Of a DNA stretch of 64,000 nt, positions 50,048 to 61,245 are shown piece after piece (position 1 is the first letter of the stretch; each line of letters opens with the position of its first letter). The notes under the pieces are model-generated. The model saw nothing but the letters and a program-made list of their open reading frames with translations. It was not told where the DNA came from and made no database searches. Position numbers and translations under genes: made by a program. Source of the stretch: Mucilaginibacter boryungensis (lineage in GTDB: Bacteria; Bacteroidota; Bacteroidia; Sphingobacteriales; Sphingobacteriaceae); contig NZ_JADFFM010000001.1 in NCBI RefSeq assembly GCF_015221995.1, forward strand, positions 2,790,001 to 2,854,000, given 5' to 3'.

Positions 50048-52476
50048 TTGGTGCCGGGATTAACGCGTTTCAAATCCTCGTTATTACCGGTAGTATGTTT
50101 ACGTGCCGCTTTTACCGAACTTTTCCCAAAACGATAAGTAAAACTCAGGGAATATATCCGGGTTTCTCTCTTATCATATCCAACCATGTTTAAATTAGCA
50201 TAATCCGTACTGTAGCGGTTACGGTCGGTATTAAAAATATCTTTTGCGGAAAAACTAAGGGTGGCACGTTTGTTAAACAACCTTTTGCTAAAGCTGGGCA
50301 TAACACTATAGTTGGCCCTATAGTTATACATAGCATAAAATGTATTTACCTCGTAATCGGCATATAGTGCAAAAGTAAGGTCGGCAGGTAATTGTACTTG
50401 CTGATTAACCTTAAAAATGGCATCGGGGGTTGTTTTATTAAGGAGCCCGGCATAATCAACATAATGCTGCAAATTAGCATCAACATCAAAAAATGCCGAC
50501 CACTTATCGTTAATGGTAACAGGGGCGGTAAGTTCAATGCCGTAGGTAGTAGCCTGTTTCAAATTTATTTTCCCGGTAATAAACAATCCCGAAATATCGC
50601 TTTGGGCGAAGTAGGTAAAATTGTTATAATCGCGCACAAAAGCAGCGTATAACTTAGCGCCGAATTTGTTTTTATAAGTATGTGTAATGCTAATATTATC
50701 CTGATATGATGGCTTTAAGTAAGCATTCCCTGTGGTAATGTTGTATCTGTCCTGGTACGCTATCAGTGGGTTTAAGTCGCTGTAATTAGGACGGTCAATA
50801 CGCCTGTTATAATTAAATGTTAAGCTATGATTGGTGTTTAGTGTATAATTAAGCACCACCGTAGGGAAATAATCAGTATAACTACGTTTCACGCTAATGT
50901 GATAGTTAGGATTATCAGCGTCCGATCCGGTATGCTCTACGCGCATACCCAACAAGTAATTAAATTTGGCCGATGGTGTGGCTATATAATTGATATAAGC
51001 ACTACTGATATTATCATTATAATTAAACTGACTGCTAATTAATGGGTTGGGCGTGTGCACATCGTTAACCACGTTATCAAAACGTTGAATATTATCGTTT
51101 GTTGCAATAATAGTTTTCAATCCTGCCTCCAAACGGCGCCCCTGTGATATCGGATTAATATAATCTACACGCCCCGAAATATTCATAATATGGGTTGGCG
51201 CTTCATTACGGTAAAACATAGGGTTGCCAGTAATATTAGTATGTACATTATACATCGTACTGTTCAAATCCTCGAACGAATTGCGGTTATATAAAAAGTA
51301 ATCAGCATCGGCAGATATGGTTTGGTTGCTTTTTCCCAGTATGCCGCTGTAATTAAGATTATAATTAATGGTATTTATGCGCCGGTTTAGTACCGCTAAG
51401 GTAGTTAGAGACGAGTCGGCAGCAGTACTGGTTCCAATAGTTGTTACGGTATTTTTATCAATAAAATTATTACTAAAAGAACCTACAACTAAAAATCCAA
51501 GCGTGTGTTTATCATCAATACTATAATCCGCGCCAAAATTATAAGTACTGCTGTAAATTTTCTGTTGATTATAATAATGCTCATCATACCTGGCTGTGCT
51601 GCCAACATACCTGTCGATATTGATCGTATGGTCGGTATGATTATCATTAAAAGCATAATTTCCAAAAAAGTTTAATTTTTTGGTGCGATAGTTTAATGCT
51701 AACGACGGCGTGAGCTTATAAAAATCGCCGTACCCTGCCCCCATGGTAACCGAACCGTTAAACCCTTCATCCTGTCCTTTTTTTAAGATGATGTTTACAA
51801 TACCTCCTGCCCCTGTCGCATCGTATTTAGCCGATGGATTGGTAATTAATTCTATTTGGTTAACACTACCGCTGGGCATATTCTTCAATTGCTCTGCCGC
51901 ATCTGCCGATGCAAGATTAAGGATACGCCCGTTAATGGCAATTGATGCTTTTTGCCCTCCCCGCAATAAAACATCGCCGGCCGAATTAATGCGTACACCT
52001 GGCGCTGTGCCCAATACATCTAATACACTTACTCCCTCGGCCATAATGCCCTTTTCAACATTTAATACGGTTTTATCATACCGGGTTTCAATATATGCCC
52101 TGGGGTTGGTTATAGTTACTTCCTTTAAGTTTATGATATCCGGATGCAAAGTTATGGTTCCCATGGAAACCAGGCCCGAACCACTTACTACAATAGATTG
52201 ACTTGCATATTTCTGATAACAGGGATGATGGATGCTTACAGCGTAGGTGCCGGGCAAAACATTATTGAAACGAAAAAGACCCTTGCCTTTAGTGATTGTT
52301 GTGTTAACTATAGCCGAATCGGGCAGGTGAATTAGTAAAACTGTGATGGTGTCGTTCAGTGCTTTATTCGGCAAAACAAACTGCCCCTGTATACCGGAAA
52401 ACTTATTTTGCGAATTAGCACTGCTGCATAGCAATAAAATGAAGCCTGCTACGAAGCACCCAAAAGATATCCTCAT
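50044..52476 (-). CDS. TonB-receptor-like outer-membrane protein
   Basis: 810 residues. The signal peptide (GCFVAGFILLLCSSANSQ) is followed by a carboxypeptidase-regulatory-like sandwich (~25-105, FRFNNVLPGTYAVSIHHPCY), a plug domain (~110-215, GVSVLDVLGTAPGVRIN and GGQKASIAINGR), and a large C-terminal beta-barrel of the OMP_b-brl_3 type. No TonB box can be named. Such proteins import or bind unknown ligands; no SusD partner is beside it, so it is not a Sus-type pair. The convergent DUF1634 gene ends on the same four bases. Confidence 0.88.
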   Translation of the reverse strand: MRISFGCFVAGFILLLCSSANSQNKFSGIQGQFVLPNKALNDTITVLLIHLPDSAIVNTTITKGKGLFRFNNVLPGTYAVSIHHPCYQKYASQSIVVSGSGLVSMGTITLHPDIINLKEVTITNPRAYIETRYDKTVLNVEKGIMAEGVSVLDVLGTAPGVRINSAGDVLLRGGQKASIAINGRILNLASADAAEQLKNMPSGSVNQIELITNPSAKYDATGAGGIVNIILKKGQDEGFNGSVTMGAGYGDFYKLTPSLALNYRTKKLNFFGNYAFNDNHTDHTINIDRYVGSTARYDEHYYNQQKIYSSTYNFGADYSIDDKHTLGFLVVGSFSNNFIDKNTVTTIGTSTAADSSLTTLAVLNRRINTINYNLNYSGILGKSNQTISADADYFLYNRNSFEDLNSTMYNVHTNITGNPMFYRNEAPTHIMNISGRVDYINPISQGRRLEAGLKTIIATNDNIQRFDNVVNDVHTPNPLISSQFNYNDNISSAYINYIATPSAKFNYLLGMRVEHTGSDADNPNYHISVKRSYTDYFPTVVLNYTLNTNHSLTFNYNRRIDRPNYSDLNPLIAYQDRYNITTGNAYLKPSYQDNISITHTYKNKFGAKLYAAFVRDYNNFTYFAQSDISGLFITGKINLKQATTYGIELTAPVTINDKWSAFFDVDANLQHYVDYAGLLNKTTPDAIFKVNQQVQLPADLTFALYADYEVNTFYAMYNYRANYSVMPSFSKRLFNKRATLSFSAKDIFNTDRNRYSTDYANLNMVGYDKRETRIYSLSFTYRFGKSSVKAARKHTTGNNEDLKRVNPGTN

Positions 52477-52668
52477 TAAAATAGCCGAGTAGAATTTAAA
52501 CTATATATATCCTGTATTAATCTTGTGCAATATAGTAACAAAATTAATACATCGTAACAAGGTTGGATAGGCATTATACGTAATATTCTCGTGAAAGTTC
52601 TTATAATTACATATTTCCCCTGCTGTATTTTTAATAATTATACACGCTGAACAGCGTCATAATTATTT

Positions 52669-52676
52669 TAAGTTTG
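52669..52676 (+). promoter_or_regulatory. Putative -7 box of the alpha/beta hydrolase gene
   Basis: TAAGTTTG matches TAnnTTTG and ends 18 bases before the ATG at 52695. A typical -33 TTTG is not seen, so the call is tentative. Confidence 0.35.
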
Positions 52677-52694
52677 CATAACATATAATTGACA

Positions 52695-53987
52695 ATGAAA
52701 AAACTGCTTCCGTTAATATTTACACTGCTATTTGCTTCTGTGGTTTATGCACAAACCGAACCTGCCAATTACGGGGTAATTGTAAACAAGTTTAAACTGT
52801 TTTATAACAGCAACAAACCCGATAGTATTTATAAAATATTTGGGCCCGAAATGCGCAATGCTTTAACAGCCGATCAATTTAAGGCCACAACTGCTCAGTT
52901 AAAAACGCAATTGGGCGCATTGAACCAAACAACTTTTACTGGCTTTAACGACCCTATAGCTACATATGATGCCGCTTTCCAAAATGGCACACTTACTTTA
53001 CGCTTGTCACTAAATAAAGCTGGTCAGATCATCGGGCTGCTTTTACAGCCTGCACAGCCAAAAACTACAGCAGCGACTGCAACCACATCAAGCGATCCGG
53101 ATATGATAGAAATCCCCGTAATGCAAAAGGTATTTACAGGAAATATTGCCGGGACATTGGGTATACCTAAAAAGGCAACAGGCAAGGTGCCGGTAGTGCT
53201 AATTATTGCCGGCTCGGGGCCTACCGACAGGGATGGTAATAACCCGTTAGGGGTTAGTGCAAACAGTTATAAGTTATTGGCAAGCGCCCTAGCAAAAAAC
53301 GGCATTGCTACATTACGTTATGATAAACGTATGATTGGCCAAAGCACCAGCAATACTAAAGAAGCTGACTTACGCTTTGATGATTATGCCGATGACGCCA
53401 TAGCCCTGATAGGTATGCTGCATAGTGATGCCCGTTTCTCAAGCGTATTTGTGCTGGGCCATAGCGAGGGTTCGCTGGTAGGGATGCTGGCCTGCGCCGA
53501 CCAACCAGTAGCTGGTTTTATTTCTGTTGCCGGTGCTGGCGAAAGAGCGGATAAAATACTTACTGAACAACTAAAATCGAAACCGCAGTTTGTGCAGGAT
53601 GCTTTTAAAGTTGTACTGGATAGTTTAAGAAAAGGCAAAACTACCGACAGGGTCGACCCATCGTTATTTGGCCTGGCCAGGCCAAGTGTACAACCCTATT
53701 TACGGTCGTGGATGTACCACGAGCCTAAAGCCGAGTTGAAGAAATTGAAGATTCCCGTATTGATATTACAAGGCACCAACGATTTGCAGATAACTGTAGC
53801 CGACGCCGAAAAACTGAAGAAAGCCAAATCTGACGCTACACTGGTTATTATCCCCGGTATGAACCATGTTTTAAAAGATGCCCCTGCCGATAAGGATAAA
53901 AACCTGGAAACCTACAAAGACCCTAACCTGCCTATTAAGCCGGAGTTGGTGACGAACATTGTAGCGTTTATAAATAAGTTAAAGTAA
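52695..53987 (+). CDS. Secreted alpha/beta hydrolase with DUF3887-like domain
   Basis: 430 residues from the ATG at 52695; the TTG six bases earlier is less likely. The signal peptide is MKKLLPLIFTLLFASVVYAQ. The first ~120 residues (NYGVIVNKFKLFYNSNKPDS, FGPEMRNAL) resemble DUF3887, a small NTF2-like domain. The hydrolase part (~140-430) has the oxyanion segment GSGPTDRDGNNP, nucleophile elbow GHSEGS, Asp in LILQGTNDLQITV and His in PGMNHVLK, so the triad is complete. It is probably a periplasmic esterase or acyl hydrolase; the substrate is unknown. Confidence 0.9.
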   Translation: MKKLLPLIFTLLFASVVYAQTEPANYGVIVNKFKLFYNSNKPDSIYKIFGPEMRNALTADQFKATTAQLKTQLGALNQTTFTGFNDPIATYDAAFQNGTLTLRLSLNKAGQIIGLLLQPAQPKTTAATATTSSDPDMIEIPVMQKVFTGNIAGTLGIPKKATGKVPVVLIIAGSGPTDRDGNNPLGVSANSYKLLASALAKNGIATLRYDKRMIGQSTSNTKEADLRFDDYADDAIALIGMLHSDARFSSVFVLGHSEGSLVGMLACADQPVAGFISVAGAGERADKILTEQLKSKPQFVQDAFKVVLDSLRKGKTTDRVDPSLFGLARPSVQPYLRSWMYHEPKAELKKLKIPVLILQGTNDLQITVADAEKLKKAKSDATLVIIPGMNHVLKDAPADKDKNLETYKDPNLPIKPELVTNIVAFINKLK

Positions 53988-53996
53988 TATAATTAA

Positions 53997-54058
53997 AACC
54001 CCTCTTCCACCGCAAGCGAAGAGTGGGCGACCAGCGAAACATGGTCGGGGTGAGTTTA
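53997..54058. repeat. CTCACCC-type nested palindrome (family E)
   Basis: ACCCCTCTTCCACC with inner GAAGAGTGG, then GACCAGCGAAACATGGTC, and outer GGGGTGAG. It fills the space between the convergent hydrolase and DinB genes and probably ends both transcripts. Confidence 0.65.
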
Positions 54059-54529
54059 CCCCTTCCACGCTCCAAGCAACCTGCGGATCACAATAATTTC
54101 CGCGGTGTGATAAGCGTTATGGTCGGCTATTTGCAGGGCTTCACGCAAAATGGTTTGTCCGCTGCCATGGGGTATGGGGGCATAAATGTCCGAAGATTTT
54201 AACAACCCGATAAACTCGCTCAAATCATCATTAATTTGCTTTACCGACCTTTTCCAGGCATCATCATCTGCCGGGAAAGCTTCTTTTGGCCAGTATTCAT
54301 CGGGCCATTTAGGCGATTGGTGGTTGCCATCCTTACTAAATTCCAGCATATCCCATTGCGCTATCCTGATGTGTTCAACCAATTGCCAAATGGAATAAGG
54401 TAAATGGTTTGTCTTTGCGCCGCGCAACTCGGGCAGCAAACCATCCAAAGCTTTTTTCAAGCTGGCATGCGCGCCGCCGCCTTGCAGCAGTTTTACTAAT
54501 TCATCAATTAAGTTTTGCTGATTATCCAT
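54056..54529 (-). CDS. DinB family protein
   Basis: 157 residues with the four-helix DinB/YfiT bundle. The expected metal ligands are His in WQLVEHIRIAQWDM (~48), and His in the last helix (IADHNAYHTAEIIVIRRLL). DinB-like proteins bind Ni or Zn and often act as thiol-dependent transferases, as in bacillithiol or mycothiol systems. The exact role is unknown. It is a single gene, convergent with the hydrolase gene. Confidence 0.88.
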   Translation of the reverse strand: MDNQQNLIDELVKLLQGGGAHASLKKALDGLLPELRGAKTNHLPYSIWQLVEHIRIAQWDMLEFSKDGNHQSPKWPDEYWPKEAFPADDDAWKRSVKQINDDLSEFIGLLKSSDIYAPIPHGSGQTILREALQIADHNAYHTAEIIVIRRLLGAWKG

Positions 54530-54649
54530 ACGCTAAATAACGCATTCCTATCCGAATAGTTGAAGCATATTGTATTTTAAAAAATAGCCCTATTAATATT
54601 CCGCCTAAAAGTTTTAAGTTTATAACGCCAATCAAAAATTGAAAAACCG

Positions 54650-56419
54650 GTGAAAAAACTGATCCCCATATTTATTATAGTGCTGCTGGTATATGCCTGT
54701 AAAAAGGATGGCAGCACCCTGCCCCAGGGCCAGGTAGATAATGATGCCTTTACAGCCTATGAAACTCATTTTTTAGATGCCCTATGGAAGCTTGACCCAA
54801 ACTGGGCTACAGAAGTAGGCTACCATAAATACGATAGCGTATTGGTTATCCCAAATTCATCAAGCCGGTCGGCTATGCTCAATTTCACTAAGGTGCAAAT
54901 GGATTCGCTGGCCAAATATAACCCGGGCACTTTATCGGATGCTAACCGCATGGATTACAAGATGATTCAAAACCAGCTGGATGCCACACAATGGGCCCTG
55001 CAGCAGGAAAAAGCTTATGAATGGAACCCGGGCACATATAATGTTATCGGCAGTTTTGCGCATATTCTTAATGAGCATTATGCGCCGCTTGCCAAACGCT
55101 TGCGTAGTTTTTATCAAAAAATGGAAGCTATCCCTGCCTATTATAAAGAGGCGCAGAAGCAAATTAAAAACCCCGTACCCGAACTGACAACACTGACTGT
55201 TGAGCAACTAACCGGCGGGGTAAGTGTAATTGAAAAAGATTTTGCCGATTCCCTAAAGAAAACAAACATTCCGGCGGCCGAGCAGAAACAAATGCTGGCC
55301 CGCGCCCAGGCATCGGCCGATGTGATAAAGAACTTTGCCACCTGGCTAAAAAACATGAAGAACGACCACCCGCGCAGTTTCCGCCTGGGTAAGGAGTTGT
55401 ACGAGGGTAAATTTAAATATCATATCCAATCTGCCGGGACTGCCCAACAGCTATACAACGCGGCCGTGGAGCGTAAAAAAGACCTGCATGGCTATATGGC
55501 TAAAATTTGTGTTAAACTATGGCCTAAATATTTTGGCCAGGCCCCAATGCCTAAAGATAGCTTGCAAATGATAGCACAAATGATAGATACCTTATCGGCT
55601 AAGCATGTAAAACCCGATGAATTTCAAGGGGCAATAGAAAAGGAAATACCGCAACTGGTATCGTTTATTAAAGCTAAAAACCTGATCACCCTTGACGACA
55701 GCAAGCCGCTGGTGATCCGTAAAGAGCCTGCTTATATGGCCGGCGTTGCGGGCGCGTCTATCAGTTCGCCGGGACCGTATGATAAAAATGGCAATACCTA
55801 TTACAATGTAGGCAGCCTTGCGGGTTGGTCGCCCGAAAAAGCGGAAAGCTATTTGCGCGAGTATAACCAATACATTTTGCAGATCCTATGCATTCACGAA
55901 GCTATACCTGGCCATTATACCCAATTGGTTTACGCTAATAAATCGCCCAGTCTGATAAAATCGGTATTAGGTAACGGCGCTATGATTGAGGGCTGGGCGG
56001 TATTTGCAGAACAGATGATGCTGGAAAACGGCTTTGGCAATAACGAGCCCGAAATGTGGCTGATGTGGTATAAATGGAATTTGCGGTCGATATGTAACAC
56101 CATAGTTGACTATAGCGTACATACCGGCAATATGGATAAAGACGCCTGTGTTAAATTCCTTACCCGCGAAGCTTTTCAGCAAAAGGCTGAAGCCGAAGGC
56201 AAATGGCGCAGGGTAAGTGTTACCAGCGTACAGCTTACCAGTTACTACGCGGGTTATAAAGAAATCATCGACCTGCGCGACGCTTACCGCAAAAAGCTGG
56301 GCGATAAATATACCGTGAAAGAGTTTAACGAGCGGTTTTTAAGCTTTGGCAGCGCCCCGGTTAAATACATTAAAGAAGTAATGCTGGGCAATAAACCTGC
56401 CGATAATGGTGCAAAATAG
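54650..56419 (+). CDS. DUF885 metallopeptidase-like lipoprotein
   Basis: 589 residues, start GTG at 54650, chosen because it begins the lipoprotein signal MKKLIPIFIIVLLVYAC (Cys17). The DUF885 domain fills most of the chain. The likely zinc motif is HEAIPGHY (a HExxxGH variant, ~417) followed by GAMIEGWAVFAEQMMLE, where the downstream Glu completes the metal site. Such proteins are predicted to be gluzincin-like peptidases on the outer face of a membrane. No neighbour gives a substrate hint. A -7 box for the next gene follows its end. Confidence 0.9.
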   Translation: MKKLIPIFIIVLLVYACKKDGSTLPQGQVDNDAFTAYETHFLDALWKLDPNWATEVGYHKYDSVLVIPNSSSRSAMLNFTKVQMDSLAKYNPGTLSDANRMDYKMIQNQLDATQWALQQEKAYEWNPGTYNVIGSFAHILNEHYAPLAKRLRSFYQKMEAIPAYYKEAQKQIKNPVPELTTLTVEQLTGGVSVIEKDFADSLKKTNIPAAEQKQMLARAQASADVIKNFATWLKNMKNDHPRSFRLGKELYEGKFKYHIQSAGTAQQLYNAAVERKKDLHGYMAKICVKLWPKYFGQAPMPKDSLQMIAQMIDTLSAKHVKPDEFQGAIEKEIPQLVSFIKAKNLITLDDSKPLVIRKEPAYMAGVAGASISSPGPYDKNGNTYYNVGSLAGWSPEKAESYLREYNQYILQILCIHEAIPGHYTQLVYANKSPSLIKSVLGNGAMIEGWAVFAEQMMLENGFGNNEPEMWLMWYKWNLRSICNTIVDYSVHTGNMDKDACVKFLTREAFQQKAEAEGKWRRVSVTSVQLTSYYAGYKEIIDLRDAYRKKLGDKYTVKEFNERFLSFGSAPVKYIKEVMLGNKPADNGAK

Positions 56420-56480
56420 AATTATAATAAGCTTATTAAAAAGTTAACACCAGCTTTGCCGTAAATATGGTTAATGTATG

Positions 56481-56488
56481 TATGTTTG
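56481..56488 (+). promoter_or_regulatory. Putative -7 box of the EEP hydrolase gene
   Basis: TATGTTTG matches TAnnTTTG, 20 bases upstream of the ATG at 56508. A TTTG at 56455-56458 lies 22 bases further up, slightly longer than the usual 19-base spacer. Confidence 0.45.
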
Positions 56489-56507
56489 TACATAATAATT
56501 TATCACT

Positions 56508-57350
56508 ATGAAAAAAGCGTTCCTATCACTCATTCTATTCGTGTTATTTTTTAGCACAGCCATTGCGCAGCAATTAAACATTGGCACCTATAACCTGCGT
56601 TATGCCAATGCTACCGACTCGGCGCGGGGAAATGGCGGGGGGCAACGCTACCCGGTTATAGCGCAGATCATCCGGTTTAACGATTGGGATATTTTTGGTA
56701 CGCAGGAAGGGTTACGCCCTATGCTGGATAACCTGGCCGATAGCCTGCCGGGTTATAAATGGCTGGGCATAGGCCGCGATGGCGGTGATAAGGGCGAACA
56801 CTCGGCAATATTTTATAAGACGGCTAAATTTAAGCTGCTAAAAAGCGGCAATTTCTGGCTATCGCCTACCGATACGGAACACCCTAATGTAGGCTGGGAT
56901 GCGGCACTGACCCGGGTATGTACCTGGGCGCAGTTCAGGGAAATAAAAACAGGCTATGTGTTCAATTTCTTTAACGTGCATATGGACCATATGGGTGTAG
57001 TTGCGCGTCGCGAAAGTGCAAAGCTGATCATGGCGAAAATGAAGCAAATGACCGGTGATATCCCCACCATCCTGACCGGCGATTTCAACACCGATCAAAA
57101 ATCGGACGCTTACTCAACACTTAACGATTCCGGCTTATTGAAGGATTGCTACCTGCTGGCGCCGGTAAAATTGGCCACCCAGGGCACGTTTAACGATTTC
57201 CAGATCAACACTGATAGCCAATACCGCCGGATCGACCATATTTTTGTGACCAAACATTTTAAGCCGCTGCGCTATGCTATTTTAACCAATACCTACCGTG
57301 GCAAACTACCATCAGACCATTACCCCGTGGTGGTGATTTTGAGCAGGTAG
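56508..57350 (+). CDS. Secreted endonuclease/exonuclease/phosphatase family protein
   Basis: 280 residues, exported by MKKAFLSLILFVLFFSTAIAQ. The EEP fold is complete: metal-binding Asn in IGTYNLRYAN, Glu in FGTQEGL, catalytic His/Asn in NFFNVHMDHMG, Asp/Asn in LTGDFNTDQKSDA and the terminal SDHYPVVVIL. Secreted members in Bacteroidota usually act on phosphodiesters, such as sphingomyelin, inositol phosphates or DNA. The substrate cannot be chosen. A hairpin of the AGTCCGAAGT type follows and separates it from the convergent YXWGXW gene. Confidence 0.9.
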   Translation: MKKAFLSLILFVLFFSTAIAQQLNIGTYNLRYANATDSARGNGGGQRYPVIAQIIRFNDWDIFGTQEGLRPMLDNLADSLPGYKWLGIGRDGGDKGEHSAIFYKTAKFKLLKSGNFWLSPTDTEHPNVGWDAALTRVCTWAQFREIKTGYVFNFFNVHMDHMGVVARRESAKLIMAKMKQMTGDIPTILTGDFNTDQKSDAYSTLNDSGLLKDCYLLAPVKLATQGTFNDFQINTDSQYRRIDHIFVTKHFKPLRYAILTNTYRGKLPSDHYPVVVILSR

Positions 57351-57360
57351 TATCAAAGTC

Positions 57361-57421
57361 AAAAGTCCGAAGTTGTGAGTTAATTGCATTAGCAACTAAG
57401 TATTCACTACTTCGGACTTTT
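57361..57421. terminator. Bidirectional hairpin between convergent genes
   Basis: AAAAGTCCGAAGTTGTGA (57361-57378) pairs with TCACTACTTCGGACTTTT (57404-57421) with one mismatch; stem ends are A/T runs. It sits between the EEP gene and the YXWGXW gene. Confidence 0.7.
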
Positions 57422-57473
57422 CATTTAGAAACTTCGCCTCAAGACTTTAACTCAGAACTTAAGGCTTAAAGAA

Positions 57474-57779
57474 TTATCTCCACATACCTGGAACCCACAC
57501 GTAACCACCGCGACGGCGGTCCCAATGGCCTGGTACCCATACGGCATGTGGACGTGGTGGCGCAGCCCAATAACCGCCATGCCATACATAACTACGGCCG
57601 CGTGGTGTCCAGTCTTCTTCAACCCATACGTGCCTTGGCGATGGTGCCGGCGGGCGGCGTACCACTACTCTATTTACCGGGCGGCCTAAACGCGCCCTTA
57701 CTACTATTTGTGCTTCACTAACATTAACGGCGGCTGTTAATGCAGCGGCTACCATTAAACTTTTCCAGATTGTTTTCAT
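57474..57779 (-). CDS. YXWGXW-repeat secreted protein
   Basis: 101 residues with signal peptide MKTIWKSLMVAAALTAAVNVSEAQ. The mature part is Arg/Pro/Trp-rich and contains repeated aromatic units (YVWHGGYW, HAVWVPGHW, GGYVWVPGMW) of the YXWGXW type. Such proteins lie in the periplasm or outer membrane and have unknown roles, perhaps structural. The start codon follows the usual short leader. A terminator-like hairpin lies ~50 bases downstream. Confidence 0.85.
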   Translation of the reverse strand: MKTIWKSLMVAAALTAAVNVSEAQIVVRARLGRPVNRVVVRRPPAPSPRHVWVEEDWTPRGRSYVWHGGYWAAPPRPHAVWVPGHWDRRRGGYVWVPGMWR

Positions 57780-57989
57780 ATCGGTATTTTAGTTTTATTG
57801 AAATATATGACAATGCAATCGGCAATTGGTTTAAAAAAAGTCCATGGACTATAGTAGGTGATTCTATCTTTTCAACAAATTTCCAGCGATAGGGATAGTA
57901 GTGGTTTAGCCGGAGCGATGGATTTGCGTTCAGATTATGGGCCCGAAACGCAGCCACGTATAGCCCGGGCCGTAGGCATCGCCACATGA

Positions 57990-58451
57990 TTATGATAAGG
58001 TAATGATTACTTCATAATGGTATACCATTATCAACACTTCGTTAGGCATGTTTTCAGGCGTTAGAACGACTTTCTTATTTAAAAGAGTCGAAACTTTCTT
58101 CATATATTCTAAAAGTTTCAAGTGGTCGTCTATCGAATTGATCTCGGTAGGTGTAATATCATTTTCAATTTCGCTTTCTATAAAAAAATGCGCATTTACT
58201 TTAATACCGTCTAAATAAACACTCGCTGTATAACGGTCTGCGTCTAAATCATCCCAACCTTTTAATACTTTATTAAAATCAATTTGTGTTTGCTTGGTCG
58301 CCAGATCGTAGTTTGGGAAAGTTACCGGATAATTTTCATTTACAAACTCGACCCAAATTTGCCAATCTTTTTCAGTTGTATCAAAAATGTATATATCCCT
58401 CAACGACCCATCAATAAAGTAAATATTTTCTCTAAGTTGTTCCCAGTTCAT
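57990..58451 (-). CDS. AT-rich cytosolic protein of unknown function
   Basis: 153 residues from the ATG at 58451; the longer frame to 58502 adds a poorly coded stretch. The protein is acidic and Trp/Asp-rich (NWEQLRENIYFIDGSLRDIYI, DTTEKDWQIWVEFVN), with a beta-rich first half and a helical second half (SIDDHLKLLEYMKKVSTLL). No signal peptide. The gene is more AT-rich than ligA next to it and resembles small orphan or immunity-like genes; this is a weak inference. The first ~150 bases of the space before it hold no gene. Confidence 0.72.
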   Translation of the reverse strand: MNWEQLRENIYFIDGSLRDIYIFDTTEKDWQIWVEFVNENYPVTFPNYDLATKQTQIDFNKVLKGWDDLDADRYTASVYLDGIKVNAHFFIESEIENDITPTEINSIDDHLKLLEYMKKVSTLLNKKVVLTPENMPNEVLIMVYHYEVIITLS

Positions 58452-58517
58452 GATTAAAGATATTGACTTTATTTTGTTTGTTATAATTTCCCCATTAACC
58501 ATGAACCATCATCATGA

Positions 58518-60554
<2,037 letters not shown>

Positions 60555-60568
60555 GCAGTCAAAGATCC

Positions 60569-60649
60569 GTCATTGCGAGGAACGAAGCAATCTCCCGATT
60601 AGCAGAGCGGTTTGCATAGTTTGGATATTGCTTCGTTCCTCGCAATGAC
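60569..60649. repeat. Family B palindromic repeat, copy 5
   Basis: GTCATTGCGAGGAACGAAGC at the left and GCTTCGTTCCTCGCAATGAC at the right are perfect inverse copies of 20 bases. It is the best-preserved palindrome of the family and follows the ligA stop by 14 bases, so it can serve as its terminator-like 3' end. Confidence 0.9.
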
Positions 60650-60697
60650 GCTTATATATAGCTTCTTCTAAATTTTCAAAACAAAAACCAACCCCAA

Positions 60698-60723
60698 ATG
60701 CTTTACTATATACAGTAAAGCAT
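60698..60723. promoter_or_regulatory. Perfect palindrome just before a start codon
   Basis: ATGCTTTACT, a 6-base core and AGTAAAGCAT form a 10-bp perfect dyad that ends five bases before the ATG at 60729. It could be an operator or an mRNA hairpin that hides the ribosome site. Both readings are inference. Confidence 0.55.
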
Positions 60724-60728
60724 AAGCC

Positions 60729-61166
60729 ATGTTATATAACCAAAATAACTTGCGGGACGAACAGGACGATCAATCCGCAGTGCAGCATAAGGACCGGAAC
60801 CTTTCGGGCATGGAAGGCCAGCCTATGGGCGGCCACAATTTTGGCAGGGATGGTAAGCCAACCATGGGCGATGATAAAGACAATCCATCGCGCTATGCGG
60901 GTAACACCAATGCCTACTTTAACCGGGTAGCGCCAACCGAAGAGGATACCGCTAACAACAACTTTAAAGCCGCATATCAGCAAGGTGAACCCGATTACGA
61001 CGCGGCGCAGCCAACAAATAATATACCTGGCCCGCAGGAAACGGCAGACCAGCAAAAGGTTGGCGGTAATAGTAACCAGCAGGAACAACAAGAGCAACAG
61101 GGGCAATGGGATAGCGGCAACAGCACCCAACAAAGTGACGACGAGCCGGAACATATAGAAACATAA
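60729..61166 (+). CDS. Hydrophilic, Gln/Asn-rich disordered protein
   Basis: 145 residues with no hydrophobic segment. The chain is almost entirely polar (Gln, Asn, Asp, Gly, Pro), for example MEGQPMGGHNFGRDGKP and a tail of EQQEQQGQW. It is likely intrinsically disordered. Its make-up resembles small hydrophilins and stress-related proteins, but no specific family was recognised. A perfect palindrome lies directly upstream and a perfect terminator follows. The antisense 140-codon frame is a shadow. Confidence 0.8.
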   Translation: MLYNQNNLRDEQDDQSAVQHKDRNLSGMEGQPMGGHNFGRDGKPTMGDDKDNPSRYAGNTNAYFNRVAPTEEDTANNNFKAAYQQGEPDYDAAQPTNNIPGPQETADQQKVGGNSNQQEQQEQQGQWDSGNSTQQSDDEPEHIET

Positions 61167-61194
61167 TATTCCCTCTCACCCCTGAGGTAATGTA

Positions 61195-61237
61195 TATAAA
61201 AACAAAAAGGCGCTTATTGCGCCTTTTTGTTTTTATA
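61195..61237. terminator. Bidirectional terminator
   Basis: TATAAAAACAAAAAGGCGC, loop TTATT, and GCGCCTTTTTGTTTTTATA form a perfect 19-bp stem with T-runs on either strand. It serves the Gln/Asn-rich gene and the lipoprotein gene that converge here. Confidence 0.92.
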
Positions 61238-61245
61238 GGTAATTC

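Noticed and set aside
57724-57987. 87-codon minus-strand frame before the YXWGXW gene
   Set aside because: It overlaps the start of the YXWGXW gene in another frame and has no recognisable features.
60732-61154. 140-codon minus-strand frame opposite the Gln/Asn-rich gene
   Set aside because: It is a shadow of the real gene: the strand-specific codon pattern, terminator and palindrome all favour the plus-strand gene.
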